Assembly (NCBI RefSeq): GCF_011300455.1
Contig: NZ_CP049869.1
Location: forward strand, 2,654,036 to 2,718,035
Direction of reading: 5' to 3'
Source: Sphingomonas piscis
GTDB taxonomy: Bacteria; Pseudomonadota; Alphaproteobacteria; Sphingomonadales; Sphingomonadaceae
Length of the DNA stretch: 64,000 nucleotides
The notes under the pieces were generated by a model. It was not told where the DNA came from. It saw only the letters and a list, made by a program, of their open reading frames with translations, and ran no database searches. Shown here in pieces: positions 30,450 through 40,058 of this stretch; within the stretch, counting starts at the first letter, position 1, and each line of letters begins with the position of its first letter. Made by a program: the position numbers and the translations under genes.

Positions 30450-31415
30450 CTAGAACGTCTCCGCCGCGCGCATCAATTTGGTGAGGCGCGGCGGAGCGAC
30501 GATGCTCCAGCTGCGCCGAAGCCATTCGGCGACATGGTCCCAGTCGACATTCTGCCGGTCGAGGCGAATGCCGATCCAGTCGGACGGACCATAGTAGGCC
30601 GGCCGAAAGTAGATGTCCGGCTCGCTCTCGGTGAGATGGGCCATCTCGTCCTGCCCACCGCATTTTACCAGCACGCCGATGCTGTCCTCGCCATGGTGGC
30701 GATCCCACATGATCGCAAAGAACTTGCCGCTGCTCTCGCTGCCGACGCGCCAGGCTGGAGAACCGTGGCTGGTCTTTGAGCGCGTCTCCGGAAGTTCCAA
30801 GGCTAGCTCGCCGACCTTCTGCTCGATCCATGATGGGTCGAGTTCCCGTGATACGTACCCGGCGAGTGCGCGGGGGTAGAGCTGGTGCTCGGCAATCAGC
30901 ACGCGTGCCGCCAGCGTCTCGGCACTGTCGTCCGGCAGAACCGCCACTTCCGTCTGCGCGAGGATGGGGCCGTCGTCCAGCTCGGGCGTCACGATATGCA
31001 CGGAGCAGCCCGCGACCCTGTCACCGGCGTCGAGCGCCTTTTGGTGAGTATCTAGGCCCTTGTACTTGGGCAGCAGGGATGGGTGGATGTTGAGGATGCG
31101 GTTGGTCCACTTGCCGACGAAATCCGCGGGCAAAATCCGCATGAATCCAGCCAGTGCTATATAGTCAGCTCCTGCTTCCCTGAGCTTGTCGTCCAGCTGC
31201 CCAAAGAATGCTTCGCGGCCCAGCTCCTTGGCCGACAGTCGGAGCACGGGAACACCCTCCGCCTCCGCCAGAAGTAGCCCGGGCGCCTGGGGCTTGTCGC
31301 CACTGACCAATGCGATCCGAAAGGGACAGTCGGCGGCTTTGGCAGCATAGAGCAGCGCAGCCATGTTGGACCCGCGCCCTGAGAGCAGAACGGCGACCTT
31401 GGCGCGATCAGCCAT
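30450..31415 (-). CDS. purN: phosphoribosylglycinamide formyltransferase fused to a MmcQ/YjbR domain
   Basis: The 321-residue product has two parts. Residues 1 to about 200 are PurN (GAR transformylase 1), which uses 10-formyl-THF in purine synthesis: [13 protein letters not shown] at the start, the catalytic Asn and His in [14 protein letters not shown], and [15 protein letters not shown] with the catalytic Asp. After [13 protein letters not shown] comes a second module of about 115 residues, [29 protein letters not shown] to [13 protein letters not shown], which fits the MmcQ/YjbR (CyaY-like fold, possible DNA-binding) family. PurN proteins normally end near residue 200-215, so this is a fusion in one frame. 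It overlaps purM by 8 bases. Confidence 0.9.
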   Translation of the reverse strand: MADRAKVAVLLSGRGSNMAALLYAAKAADCPFRIALVSGDKPQAPGLLLAEAEGVPVLRLSAKELGREAFFGQLDDKLREAGADYIALAGFMRILPADFVGKWTNRILNIHPSLLPKYKGLDTHQKALDAGDRVAGCSVHIVTPELDDGPILAQTEVAVLPDDSAETLAARVLIAEHQLYPRALAGYVSRELDPSWIEQKVGELALELPETRSKTSHGSPAWRVGSESSGKFFAIMWDRHHGEDSIGVLVKCGGQDEMAHLTESEPDIYFRPAYYGPSDWIGIRLDRQNVDWDHVAEWLRRSWSIVAPPRLTKLMRAAETF

Positions 31416-32478
31416 GAAGGTGGGTCGCGCTCCAGGCCTCACCGCTGCCCCAGCTGCCGGCCGCGCCGCTGACCGTGCAGCCACGCTCACCGGCTTCTAC
31501 CCGGCCGATACGGAAGACCTGCTCCCCTGCAGCTTGGAGAGCGGCGGTGACCATGTCGGCATTCTGTGACGGCACGATCGCGACCATGCCGATCCCGCAG
31601 TTAAAGGTTCGCGCCATTTCACCCGCTGCGATGGATCCGCCCTCCTGGAGCTGCGCGAAGAGCGATGGGAGCGTCCAGCTTCCTGTGTCGATTGCAGCAT
31701 GGCAGCCGTCCTTCAGCACCCGTGGCACGTTCTCGAGCAGGCCGCCGCCGGTGATGTGCGCCAGGCCGTGAACCTGTCCCGCCTTCACCAGCGGAAGCAA
31801 AGACCGCACATAGATGCGCGTCGGGGTCAGCAACGCCCGGCCGAGGTCGCCTTCGACGCTCCAACCGCAGTCCGCAATGATCCGGCGCACGAGCGAAAAG
31901 CCGTTGCTGTGCACACCATTGCTTGCCAGGCCGAGGATGACGTCACCAACGGCCACCGCACTTCCCGTAAGAACCTTGTCCCGGTCAACCGCCCCCACGC
32001 AGAAACCGGCAAGGTCATAGTCGCCGCCGCTGTACATGCCCGGCATTTCCGCCGTTTCACCGCCGATCAGCGCGCAGCCAGCCTGCCGGCATCCTTCTGC
32101 GATGGAAGCGACAACCGCGGCCGCAACCTGCTGGTCCAGCTTTCCGGTCGCGTAATAATCGAGGAAGAAGAGCGGCTCTGCACCCTGGACGATAAGGTCG
32201 TTGGCGCACATGGCGACGAGGTCGATCCCGACACCATCGTGCTGGCCTAGGTCGATGGCGAGCTTCAGTTTTGTCCCAACGCCGTCGTTCGCGGCGACCA
32301 GCAGCGGATCGGAATAGCCGGCCGCTCGAAGATCGAACAAACCGCCAAAGCCGCCTAGTTCGACCTCGGCGCCGGGGCGGGAGGTTGAGCGGGCGATCGG
32401 CGCAATGGCCTTCACCAAGGCATTGCCGGCATCGATGGAGACGCCGGCATCGGCATAAGTGAGTGGCTTTTGGCTCAT
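31408..32478 (-). CDS. purM: phosphoribosylformylglycinamidine cyclo-ligase (AIR synthetase)
   Basis: PurM closes the imidazole ring to make AIR in purine synthesis. The 356-residue product has the start [22 protein letters not shown], the ATP-binding [48 protein letters not shown] and the C-terminal [15 protein letters not shown]. The motifs and length are standard. It is transcribed leftward into purN with an 8-base overlap, the typical purMN pair. It diverges from the DUF2066-like gene across 66 bases. Confidence 0.97.
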   Translation of the reverse strand: MSQKPLTYADAGVSIDAGNALVKAIAPIARSTSRPGAEVELGGFGGLFDLRAAGYSDPLLVAANDGVGTKLKLAIDLGQHDGVGIDLVAMCANDLIVQGAEPLFFLDYYATGKLDQQVAAAVVASIAEGCRQAGCALIGGETAEMPGMYSGGDYDLAGFCVGAVDRDKVLTGSAVAVGDVILGLASNGVHSNGFSLVRRIIADCGWSVEGDLGRALLTPTRIYVRSLLPLVKAGQVHGLAHITGGGLLENVPRVLKDGCHAAIDTGSWTLPSLFAQLQEGGSIAAGEMARTFNCGIGMVAIVPSQNADMVTAALQAAGEQVFRIGRVEAGERGCTVSGAAGSWGSGEAWSATHLHG

Positions 32479-32544
32479 TAACAGGCGCCACTAGAGACAA
32501 GCCGCTTGGATTTCCACGCTATTGTCGCCAAAAGCGCCTCCTAC

Positions 32545-33864
32545 ATGTCTCGCCGCCTGCTCGCACTCTTCGCGCTGATCCTCCTGGGCGCCGTCGGAAT
32601 TTCCGCCGGGCTTCAGGCGCAGCTCGAATCCGCCGATCGCGGCATCGCGCCGATCGACAGTTCGGGCACGCTGGAGATCACCGGTATCCACGTCGACGTC
32701 GGCGGAAAGGATGCGCAGGACGCGCGCTTCTCCGGCTGGCGCGTGGCGCAGCGCGAAGGGTTCAAGGCGCTTTGGGCCAAGACGCATAAGCTTCCGGTCA
32801 GCCAGGCACCGACGCTTTCGGATACGGTCCTGGACGGCATGGTCAGCTCGATCATCGTCGAACGCGAACAGATCGGCCCCAACCGCTACATCGCCGACCT
32901 CGGTATCTTGTTCGATCGTGCCAAGGCAGGCGGCCTCCTCGGCATCGGTGGTGAAATGCGGCGTTCGCAGCCGATGCTGCTGATCCCCATCCTGGTAAGC
33001 GGTGGTACTGCGACGTCCGTTGAGCTGAAGAACAGCTGGCAGCGCGCCTGGGCCCAGTTCCGAACCTCGCAAAGCACAATCGACTATGTGCGGGTGAGCG
33101 GGCTTGGAGTGGATCCGGTGCTGGTGAACGCGGCCCAGACGGACCGTCCCGGCCGTGGATGGTGGCGCAACATCGTCGACCTGTACGGGGCTGCGGACAT
33201 CCTGGTCGCCGAGGTCCAGTTGAACCGTGCCTACCCCGGCGGTCCTGCGCGCGGGCGCTTCATCGCGCGCCACGGGCCGGACAGTGAGATCGTCGGCGGT
33301 TTCGAACTGATGGCTGCGGATGGAAATGTTCAGGCGATGATGGACGAAGGCGTGCGCCGGATGGACGAATTGTTCCAGCGCGCACTTCTTGCCGGCCGCC
33401 TGCAGCGCGACTCCTCGCTCGATCTGCCGCCGCCGCCCGAATTGCCGCAACTCGAGGAAGAAGAGCCCGAGGAGGCGAAGCCGCAAGAAGCGGTGGCGCC
33501 GGCCGCCTATCAGATCCAGATCGTGTCGCCCGATGTGAACACCTACAACTTTGCGGTCGCCAACATACGCACGCTTGGCGGGGTCGACAGCAGCCAGGTG
33601 GTCGGGGTCAACATCGGCGGTGTCAGCTACATCCACGTCATCTTCCGCGGATCGCTGTCACAGCTTGCGGCAGCGCTGTCAGGCCGAGGGTATAGCGTCG
33701 AAAATCTCGGCAGCGCCGTGCGGATCAGCGGCAATGCCGGGCCGCCGCCGCCGCGGCCGACGCCCCCGCCTGCCGCAACGCCGGGAGCCACGCCAACAAC
33801 GCCGCCGGCCAGCACGCCTCAACAGCAACCCAATCCGGCTACGACGGGACCGACCTCTCAGTGA
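32545..33864 (+). CDS. exported DUF2066-like protein with a C-terminal beta-alpha-beta domain
   Basis: The 439-residue product has a signal peptide (RRLLALFALILLGAVGISAG) and a middle region resembling DUF2066 (ARFSGWRVAQREGFKALWA, IVEREQIGPNRYIADLGILFD). After an acidic Pro/Glu hinge (PPPPELPQLEEEEPEE) comes a small domain of about 75 residues (YQIQIVSPDVNTYNFAVANIRTL to YSVENLGSAVRIS) with the strand-helix-strand pattern of ferredoxin-like or HMA folds, without a CxxC metal motif. The tail is Pro/Thr/Ala/Gln-rich and probably disordered. The function is unknown. Its stop overlaps the hdaA GTG start (GTGA), so the two genes are translationally coupled. A similar gene between purM and hdaA is common in alphaproteobacteria. 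Confidence 0.72.
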   Translation: MSRRLLALFALILLGAVGISAGLQAQLESADRGIAPIDSSGTLEITGIHVDVGGKDAQDARFSGWRVAQREGFKALWAKTHKLPVSQAPTLSDTVLDGMVSSIIVEREQIGPNRYIADLGILFDRAKAGGLLGIGGEMRRSQPMLLIPILVSGGTATSVELKNSWQRAWAQFRTSQSTIDYVRVSGLGVDPVLVNAAQTDRPGRGWWRNIVDLYGAADILVAEVQLNRAYPGGPARGRFIARHGPDSEIVGGFELMAADGNVQAMMDEGVRRMDELFQRALLAGRLQRDSSLDLPPPPELPQLEEEEPEEAKPQEAVAPAAYQIQIVSPDVNTYNFAVANIRTLGGVDSSQVVGVNIGGVSYIHVIFRGSLSQLAAALSGRGYSVENLGSAVRISGNAGPPPPRPTPPPAATPGATPTTPPASTPQQQPNPATTGPTSQ

Positions 33865-34478
33865 GCAGCCGGCCCGACCAGATAGCGCTCCCGCTCGACT
33901 GGCCCCAAAGCGACGGTGATTCCCGTTTCATCCTGAGCGATGCCAATCGCGAGGCGTTTGACCATTTCCGGCGGCTAAGCATGTGGCCGGTCAAAGCCAC
34001 TATCCTGACAGGCCCACGCCGGTCGGGGAGGACGTTGCTGGCGCGAAGCTTCGTCGAGCGGGTCGGAGGCCGGCTCTTCGACAATGCCGACCAGCGCGAA
34101 GAGGAGGAGCTGTTTCACGCCTGGAACCAGGCGCAGGACAGCGGCCGTCCGTTGGTCATGATCGCCGATGTCGTGCCACCGGAATGGACGCCGGCTCTAC
34201 CTGACTTGCGAACGCGGGTTGCCGTCACTCCAGTGGTCCGGATCGGACTGCCCGACGACACCTTGTTTTCCGCTCTCATCCAATTGCTGTTCGCCGACCG
34301 CGGGCTGCACATCCCGGCCGAAGCACTCAAGTTCATGAGCGAGCGGCTGTACCGTGACTATTGGAGCGTTGAGCGGGCGGTCGAGGCGGTCGATCGCTAC
34401 GCTATCGCAGAACGCGCGCGCATCAGCCTGCCAACCATCAAGCGCGCCCTCGTCGAAGCAGGGATGATCGACGGCTAG
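33861..34478 (+). CDS. hdaA: DnaA-related replication regulator HdaA
   Basis: HdaA promotes hydrolysis of DnaA-bound ATP with the sliding clamp, limiting re-initiation in Caulobacter. The 205-residue product has a clamp-binding motif near the N terminus (QIALPLDW), an AAA+ core with the P-loop-like LTGPRRSGRTLLARSF and a D(N)ADQREEEELFHAW segment, and a C-terminal lid ending SLPTIKRALVEAGMI. It lacks the DnaA domain IV helix-turn-helix, as all Hda proteins do. It starts with GTG overlapping the upstream stop by 4 bases. Its stop overlaps the convergent rnd end by 4 bases. Confidence 0.9.
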   Translation: MSSRPDQIALPLDWPQSDGDSRFILSDANREAFDHFRRLSMWPVKATILTGPRRSGRTLLARSFVERVGGRLFDNADQREEEELFHAWNQAQDSGRPLVMIADVVPPEWTPALPDLRTRVAVTPVVRIGLPDDTLFSALIQLLFADRGLHIPAEALKFMSERLYRDYWSVERAVEAVDRYAIAERARISLPTIKRALVEAGMIDG

Positions 34479-35653
34479 TCGGCCGGAGCTTCGGCGATCC
34501 GGCTCATCTTGAGCTTGCCATTTTCGACCCCGAAGCCGAGCCGTCCCTCGACCAGATCGAGCGCGTCCTTGCCGAACTGATCGAAGCGCCAGCCCTTTAG
34601 GATGTTCAGGTCCTTGCGCACGCCGGCGGCCAGCGCTTCCAGATCGTCCGAACGGGCAATCAGCCGTGCAGCGACGCCGATTTCCTTTGAGCGGATCTTC
34701 AGCAGGAGCTTCAGCAAGTCGCTGATCAGCACTCCATCCTTCGTCAGCCCCGGACGGCGCGGTTCGCGGTCGGGCAGCTCATCCGCCTCCAGCGGCTTGG
34801 ATGCGGCAATCGTTGCCATCAGCCGCGCGCCGATGTCGTTGGCTCGCCAGCCGGCGGACAGGCCGCGAATCTTGCCAAGGTCGTCCTGTGTCTTTGGTGG
34901 GTGAAGGACGATCTCGCTCAGCGTGTCGTCCTTCACGATTCGGCCCCGAGGCAGGTTCTTCGACCGCGCCTCGGTCTCACGCCAGGCGGCAACGGCCTTC
35001 AGCCGGCCAAGCACCGCCGGATTGCGGCTCGGAAGCTTCAGGCGCTTCCAGGCATCTTCAGGCTCGAACGCGAAACTGGACGGGTCCGCGAGGCGCTCCA
35101 TCTCCTCGTCGAGCCAGGCGCCGCGTCCGTTACGCCGAAGCTTCTCGACCATCTTGGGGAAAACGGTGGCAAGGTGCGTAACGTCGGCAATCGCATAGTC
35201 GATCTGTCGCTTGTCGAGGGGGCGACGGCTCCAGTCGGTGAACCGCGCACCCTTGTCGAGGCTATGGCCGAGCAGCGACTCGATGAGATTGGAGTAGCCG
35301 ATCTGCTCGCCGTGCCCGAGCGCCATGGCCGCGATCTGGGTATCGAAGAGCGGGTAAGGGGTCTTTCCGGTGAGGTTATGGACGATCTCCAGATCCTGGC
35401 CGCCGGCGTGGAAGACCTTAAGCACATCCTCATTGTTCACGAGGAGGTCCAGCAACGGTTTCAAGTCGATATCGGCGAGGGGGTCGATCGCGGCGGCTTC
35501 CTCCGTGCTGGCGACCTGAATCAGGCACAGCTCGGGCCAATAGGTATTTTCGCGCATGAACTCAGTGTCGACGGCGATGAAGGGCTGGGTCTTCAGCCGG
35601 TCGACGAGGCTCGCAAGCTCTTCGGATGTGGCGATAAGTGGATGAATCTGCAT
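34475..35653 (-). CDS. rnd: ribonuclease D
   Basis: RNase D is a 3'-5' exonuclease that trims tRNA precursors. The 392-residue product has the DEDDy exonuclease domain: FIAVDTEFMRENTY (motif I Asp/Glu), KVFHAGGQDLEIV (motif II), and DYAIADVTHL (motif III Tyr/Asp). Two HRDC-type helical domains follow (about residues 210-290 and 300-375), including SLNLP-like RSKNLPRGRIVKDDTLSEI. All catalytic residues are visible. It is divergent from aspS. Confidence 0.95.
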   Translation of the reverse strand: MQIHPLIATSEELASLVDRLKTQPFIAVDTEFMRENTYWPELCLIQVASTEEAAAIDPLADIDLKPLLDLLVNNEDVLKVFHAGGQDLEIVHNLTGKTPYPLFDTQIAAMALGHGEQIGYSNLIESLLGHSLDKGARFTDWSRRPLDKRQIDYAIADVTHLATVFPKMVEKLRRNGRGAWLDEEMERLADPSSFAFEPEDAWKRLKLPSRNPAVLGRLKAVAAWRETEARSKNLPRGRIVKDDTLSEIVLHPPKTQDDLGKIRGLSAGWRANDIGARLMATIAASKPLEADELPDREPRRPGLTKDGVLISDLLKLLLKIRSKEIGVAARLIARSDDLEALAAGVRKDLNILKGWRFDQFGKDALDLVEGRLGFGVENGKLKMSRIAEAPAD

Positions 35654-35686
35654 GAGTGAGAGGCGCCATAGCGGCGGCCGCGCGCC

Positions 35687-35715
35687 TTGACAAAGAGCAG
35701 ATTCGCGGGCGTAGC
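35687..35715 (+). promoter_or_regulatory. possible sigma-70 promoter for aspS
   Basis: TTGACA at 35687-35692 matches the -35 consensus exactly. At a 17-base distance lies CGTAGC (35710-35715), a poor -10 element. It points toward aspS, whose ATG is about 50 bases further. The -35 match may be chance. Confidence 0.3.
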
Positions 35716-35763
35716 GCGGCCCTTCATTTCCTATAACCTTCAGACGCCGGAAACGCCATCATC

Positions 35764-37539
35764 ATGCACGCCTATCGCAGCCACAATTGCGGCGACCTTC
35801 GCTCCAGCCATGTTGGCGAGACAGTGCGCCTGTCTGGTTGGGTCCATCGCAAGCGCGACCATGGCGGCGTGCTGTTCGTTGACCTTCGCGACCATTACGG
35901 GATCACGCAGATCGTCGCGGATACCGACAGCCCGGCATTGCCGATCCTCGACCGGCTGCGGGTCGAGTCGGTGGTCACCATCGACGGCAATGTGAAGGCG
36001 CGTGCCGAGGGCACCACCAACGCGAACTTGCCCACCGGCGACATCGAGGTGTTCGCCCGTGAGGTCACCGTCCAGTCGGCCGCCGCCGAACTGCCGATGC
36101 CGGTGGCGGGCGACCAGGAGTATCCCGAGGATATCCGCCTGAAGTACCGCTACCTCGACCTCCGCCGCGACCGCGTGCATCAGAACATGCTGCTCCGCTC
36201 GCAGGTGATCGCCTCGATCCGCCGACGAATGATTGAGCAGGGCTTTACCGAGTTCCAGACCCCGATCCTGACCGCCAGCTCGCCCGAAGGCGCGCGCGAC
36301 TATCTTGTCCCCAGCCGCGTCCATCCGGGCAAATTCTACGCACTCCCGCAGGCGCCGCAGATGTTCAAGCAGCTGCTGATGGTTGCCGGTTTCGACCGCT
36401 ACTTCCAGATCGCGCCTTGCTTCCGCGATGAAGACGCACGCGCCGATCGCAGCCCGGGCGAATTCTACCAGCTCGACTTCGAGATGAGCTTCGTCACGCA
36501 GGACGATGTGTTCAACGCCATCGAGCCGGTGCTTTCGGGCGTGTTCCAAGAGTTCGCGGGCGACCGCTACGTCACGCCGGCCGGCGAGTTCGTACGCATT
36601 CCCTACAAGGAAGCTTTGCTGAAGTATGGCAGCGACAAGCCGGACCTCCGCAACCCCTTGCTGGTGTCCGACGTCGGCCAGCACTTCGCGGGCTCAGGCT
36701 TCGGCCTGTTTGCGAAGATCACCGACGGCGGCGGCGTGGTCCGCGCGGTGCCGGCGCCGAACACCGCTGGGCTCAGCCGCAAGTTCTTCGACGACATGAA
36801 CGAGTGGGCACGCGGCGAGGGGTTCGCCGGTCTGGGCTATGCCACCCGCAAGGGCGGCGAATGGGGTGGGCCGATCGCCAAGAACCACGGCACCGAAGGA
36901 ATGGACAAGCTCGCCGCCGAAATGGAACTCGGCCCCGACGACGGCATCTTCTTCGCTGCGGGCAAGGAGGCCGAAGCCGCCAAGCTCGCCGGATTGGCCC
37001 GAACGCGCGTGGCCGAGCAGCTCGACCTCATCGAGAAGAACGCCTACCGCTTCTGCTGGATCGTCGACTTTCCGATGTTCGAATATGACGAGCAGGCGAA
37101 GAAGATCGACTTTTCGCACAACCCCTTCTCGATGCCGCAGGGCGAATTGGAGGCGCTCGAGACGAAGGATCCGCTCGACATCCTGGCGTGGCAGTATGAC
37201 ATCGTCTGCAACGGCGTGGAGTTGAGCTCCGGCGCGATCCGGAACCACCGTCCGGATATCATGTACAAGGCGTTCGAAATCGCCGGCTACAGCCGTGAGG
37301 ACGTAGACACCAATTTCCCCGGCATGATTGGCGCGTTCAAGTATGGCGCGCCGCCGCACGGCGGCTCGGCGCCCGGCATCGACCGCATCGTCATGCTGCT
37401 CGCCGACGAGCCGAACATCCGCGAGGTGATCGTCTTCCCGATGACCCAGAAAGCGGAAGACCTGATGATGAACGCGCCGGCGCCGGTGACGCCCAAGCAG
37501 CTCAAGGAGCTGTCGATCCGGGTTGTGGCGGATAGTTGA
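35764..37539 (+). CDS. aspS: aspartyl-tRNA synthetase
   Basis: AspS charges tRNA-Asp; many alphaproteobacterial forms are non-discriminating and also charge tRNA-Asn. The 591-residue product has the anticodon-binding OB fold near the N terminus ([29 protein letters not shown]), the class II motif 2 [20 protein letters not shown], a bacterial insertion (GAD) domain and motif 3 [15 protein letters not shown]. Whether it is non-discriminating cannot be judged here because the window has no asnS or gatCAB. Its last 38 bases overlap the end of the convergent greB gene. Confidence 0.97.
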   Translation: MHAYRSHNCGDLRSSHVGETVRLSGWVHRKRDHGGVLFVDLRDHYGITQIVADTDSPALPILDRLRVESVVTIDGNVKARAEGTTNANLPTGDIEVFAREVTVQSAAAELPMPVAGDQEYPEDIRLKYRYLDLRRDRVHQNMLLRSQVIASIRRRMIEQGFTEFQTPILTASSPEGARDYLVPSRVHPGKFYALPQAPQMFKQLLMVAGFDRYFQIAPCFRDEDARADRSPGEFYQLDFEMSFVTQDDVFNAIEPVLSGVFQEFAGDRYVTPAGEFVRIPYKEALLKYGSDKPDLRNPLLVSDVGQHFAGSGFGLFAKITDGGGVVRAVPAPNTAGLSRKFFDDMNEWARGEGFAGLGYATRKGGEWGGPIAKNHGTEGMDKLAAEMELGPDDGIFFAAGKEAEAAKLAGLARTRVAEQLDLIEKNAYRFCWIVDFPMFEYDEQAKKIDFSHNPFSMPQGELEALETKDPLDILAWQYDIVCNGVELSSGAIRNHRPDIMYKAFEIAGYSREDVDTNFPGMIGAFKYGAPPHGGSAPGIDRIVMLLADEPNIREVIVFPMTQKAEDLMMNAPAPVTPKQLKELSIRVVADS

Positions 37540-38005
37540 TGGCCAGCACCTCATAGCTCTTCTCGCCAGCCGGTAAGCGGACGATCCGCTCGTCGCCGAT
37601 GCGGGCGCCGATGAGCGCGCGAGTGATGGGGGCGCTCCATCCGATGTGACCAGAGGAGGCGTCCGCCTCGTCATTGCCGACGATGGTAACGGTTCGGCGG
37701 TTATCGTCCGCATCGGCCAGTTCGACCGTCGCGCCGAAGCGGACCTGGTCACGGCTGCCCTGCGCCGCGGGGTCGACGACCTTGGCATCCTTCATCACCT
37801 TGGCGAGATAGCCGAGACGCCGGTCAATCTCACGCAGCCGTTTGCGGCCGTAGATGTAATCGCCATTCTCCGATCGGTCCCCGTTGCCGGCGGCCCAGGA
37901 AATGGTTTCAACCAGCTTCGGCCGCTCGGTGCCGAACAGCTGCTCATATTCGGCGCGGATGCGGGCGAAGCCTTGCGGAGTGATGTAGCGGTCGGTCGAG
38001 CTCAT
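37502..38005 (-). CDS. greB: transcript cleavage factor GreB
   Basis: Gre factors rescue arrested RNA polymerase by stimulating transcript cleavage. The 167-residue product has a coiled-coil N domain with the acidic tip ([39 protein letters not shown], tip residues D and E at about 48-55) and a C-terminal FKBP-like domain with [11 protein letters not shown] and [27 protein letters not shown] is typical of GreB rather than GreA. The start [12 protein letters not shown] was chosen over an upstream one at 38053 that lacks similarity. Its 3' end overlaps aspS by 38 bases on the opposite strand. Confidence 0.9.
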   Translation of the reverse strand: MSSTDRYITPQGFARIRAEYEQLFGTERPKLVETISWAAGNGDRSENGDYIYGRKRLREIDRRLGYLAKVMKDAKVVDPAAQGSRDQVRFGATVELADADDNRRTVTIVGNDEADASSGHIGWSAPITRALIGARIGDERIVRLPAGEKSYEVLAINYPPQPGSTAP

Positions 38006-38015
38006 GTGCCCAGCC

Positions 38016-39980
38016 TTAGCCTGGACGCGACTTCCCAAGATAGCGGGAGACATGCATAGCCGATTGCGGCGTGGGCGACGGGTTCAGGCTGTCATAGACG
38101 ACGCTGTTCTCGATCACTCGCTGGACGTAGCCCTTGGTCTCGGTGAACGGGATTGCCTCAATCCACTTAAGAACGTCGACGTTTCCACGCGGGTCGCCAT
38201 TGGCGTTGATCCATTTGCGAACGTTGCCGGCGCCCGCATTGTAGCTTGCCACCGCCAGCGGAACGTTGCCGCCCCAAATATTAAGCAACCGCTGGAAGTA
38301 AGCCGAGCCGAGCATCACGTTGTAGGCGGGATCGGAGGTCAGCCGGCCATAATCATAGCCGTAACCCATCTTGCCCGCCTGCTCCTGCGCAGTGCCCGGC
38401 ATCAGCTGCATCATGCCGCGCGCGCCAGCGTGGCTGACAGCCGTTCGGTCAAAGCTACTCTCCTGTCGCGTGATCCCGTTGACCACCGATGGCAGGCTGG
38501 CTCGCTGGGCGAGGGCATGGACCGGGAAGGCCTGGCGGACATAGAACATGCTGCCGTTGTTGCGCGCTGCCCGGGCAACCCACACCGGCAGGTCGTCGCG
38601 ACCGGTCTGCCGACCCATTTCGACAGCCAATGCGCGCTGGTTATTGTCCGTCAGCGATTCGGCAAGTGCACGGACGAAAAGCGCCTGATCCTGCCGTTGG
38701 CCTTGCTGGTCGAGCAGCCGCGTGGCGCGCACTAGGGGATTGCTATTGAAGAAGGCGCGGGCTGGGTCGTTCGGCGCAACCGCGGCGGCATGACCCGGCG
38801 CAGGGACGTTGCGGCCCGTCCGTTCAAGCGCCAGCTGTCCGTAGAAGAGTTCGGGATAGGCGGCCGCACGCTGGAAGTAGGAAGCGGCGGTTCCGGCCTG
38901 GCCTGCCGCAAGGGCGGCGCGTCCTGCCCAGTAGCTGCCCTTGGTCAGCACTTGGAGCGACTTGCCGCCGCGTGCGTAGCGATCGAACAAGGCGATGGCG
39001 TCGAGCGGCTTGGCATTGCGGTCCAATGCAGTCGTGCCGGCGAGCCACGTCAGACTGGTATATTTGTCCCGGATGCCGAGCGGCTGGGCGGCGATATCGG
39101 TGCCCGCGGGGAAGGCGTCGTCGACCTGCCGAGCGATGTTGTAGGCGGTGACATATTGCCGGTCACGGTAAGCGCCGTTCGCCAGAGCCAGCAGCATTTC
39201 ATAGAAACGGTCGGGATCACCTGGACGGATCGAGAATGCATGGGGACGAGCCGCCAGCGATCGTGCGGCTTGCTCGCTTCCGGCTGCCCGAAGGTAGCGA
39301 AGGCGATCCATCAGCAAACCCGCGTCCAGTCCGACGAGCCCCGCGACTTGCGAGAAACGCTGCTCGGCATCAGCGGTGCGTAGCTGCATCGCGATGCGCG
39401 CGGCGAGTGCAGGCTGCCGCGCCGGCGTTGCCAGACCCACGAAACGCTGGGCGTCGGTCGGCTTTTTGGCGAACAGAAGACCGTCGACCCTTCGCTCATG
39501 ATCCGCGGCGGTAAAGATCCCGCCTAGCCGGGCATAGAGCTGCTGCTCATGCTCTGGGCCGAGGTCACCCGCCGCCCAGGCACTGCGCGCCGCGGATGCC
39601 GCCTCCGCCGAGCGACCCGCAGCCTGCAACGCCATCGCCAGCTGCGCATGGCCGTTGCCAGTAGTGGGTGCTTTCTGCCCGAAGAATGCGAGCACGGTGG
39701 GACCATGTTCGCCGATCCGCATGGCTTTCTCGGCGTTGAGGCGCATGTTCGTCTCACCCGGCCAACCGGGATTGGCGATCAGGAAACCCGCGTAGGTCGC
39801 GAAGCCGTAGCGATCGCTCTGACGGAGCTGCCGCCAGGTGCCAAGGGCGGCATTGATGTCGGCATTGGCGTAGGCTGGAACGGCCCCGTAGCGGACCGTC
39901 GGAAGCTGAGCGGAAGCGGATGGTGCCACCATCAATCCGACGGCGAGGAGAAAAGCTGCGCGCCTCATGCTGGACATCAT
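38016..39980 (-). CDS. slt: soluble lytic murein transglycosylase
   Basis: Slt cleaves the glycan strands of peptidoglycan to form 1,6-anhydro-muropeptides. The 654-residue product has a signal peptide (MRRAAFLLAVGLMVAPSASAQ), a long superhelical region of Ala-rich helices (about 40-470), and a C-terminal lysozyme-like domain. That domain carries the catalytic Glu in NGITRQESSFDRTAVS, then GARGMMQLMPGTAQEQA and the AVASYNAGAGNVRKWI motif. Three clustered ATGs (39980, 39977, 39968) could serve as start; the first has GGACGG upstream. It is divergent from dapA, with 78 bases between the starts. Confidence 0.93.
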   Translation of the reverse strand: MMSSMRRAAFLLAVGLMVAPSASAQLPTVRYGAVPAYANADINAALGTWRQLRQSDRYGFATYAGFLIANPGWPGETNMRLNAEKAMRIGEHGPTVLAFFGQKAPTTGNGHAQLAMALQAAGRSAEAASAARSAWAAGDLGPEHEQQLYARLGGIFTAADHERRVDGLLFAKKPTDAQRFVGLATPARQPALAARIAMQLRTADAEQRFSQVAGLVGLDAGLLMDRLRYLRAAGSEQAARSLAARPHAFSIRPGDPDRFYEMLLALANGAYRDRQYVTAYNIARQVDDAFPAGTDIAAQPLGIRDKYTSLTWLAGTTALDRNAKPLDAIALFDRYARGGKSLQVLTKGSYWAGRAALAAGQAGTAASYFQRAAAYPELFYGQLALERTGRNVPAPGHAAAVAPNDPARAFFNSNPLVRATRLLDQQGQRQDQALFVRALAESLTDNNQRALAVEMGRQTGRDDLPVWVARAARNNGSMFYVRQAFPVHALAQRASLPSVVNGITRQESSFDRTAVSHAGARGMMQLMPGTAQEQAGKMGYGYDYGRLTSDPAYNVMLGSAYFQRLLNIWGGNVPLAVASYNAGAGNVRKWINANGDPRGNVDVLKWIEAIPFTETKGYVQRVIENSVVYDSLNPSPTPQSAMHVSRYLGKSRPG

Positions 39981-40058
39981 GCCGATACCGTCCTTATCAG
40001 GCCATGAACGTGGCCACCCCGTCATGTTCAGCAAACTCACCGCACAAGGCTTAGGTTC

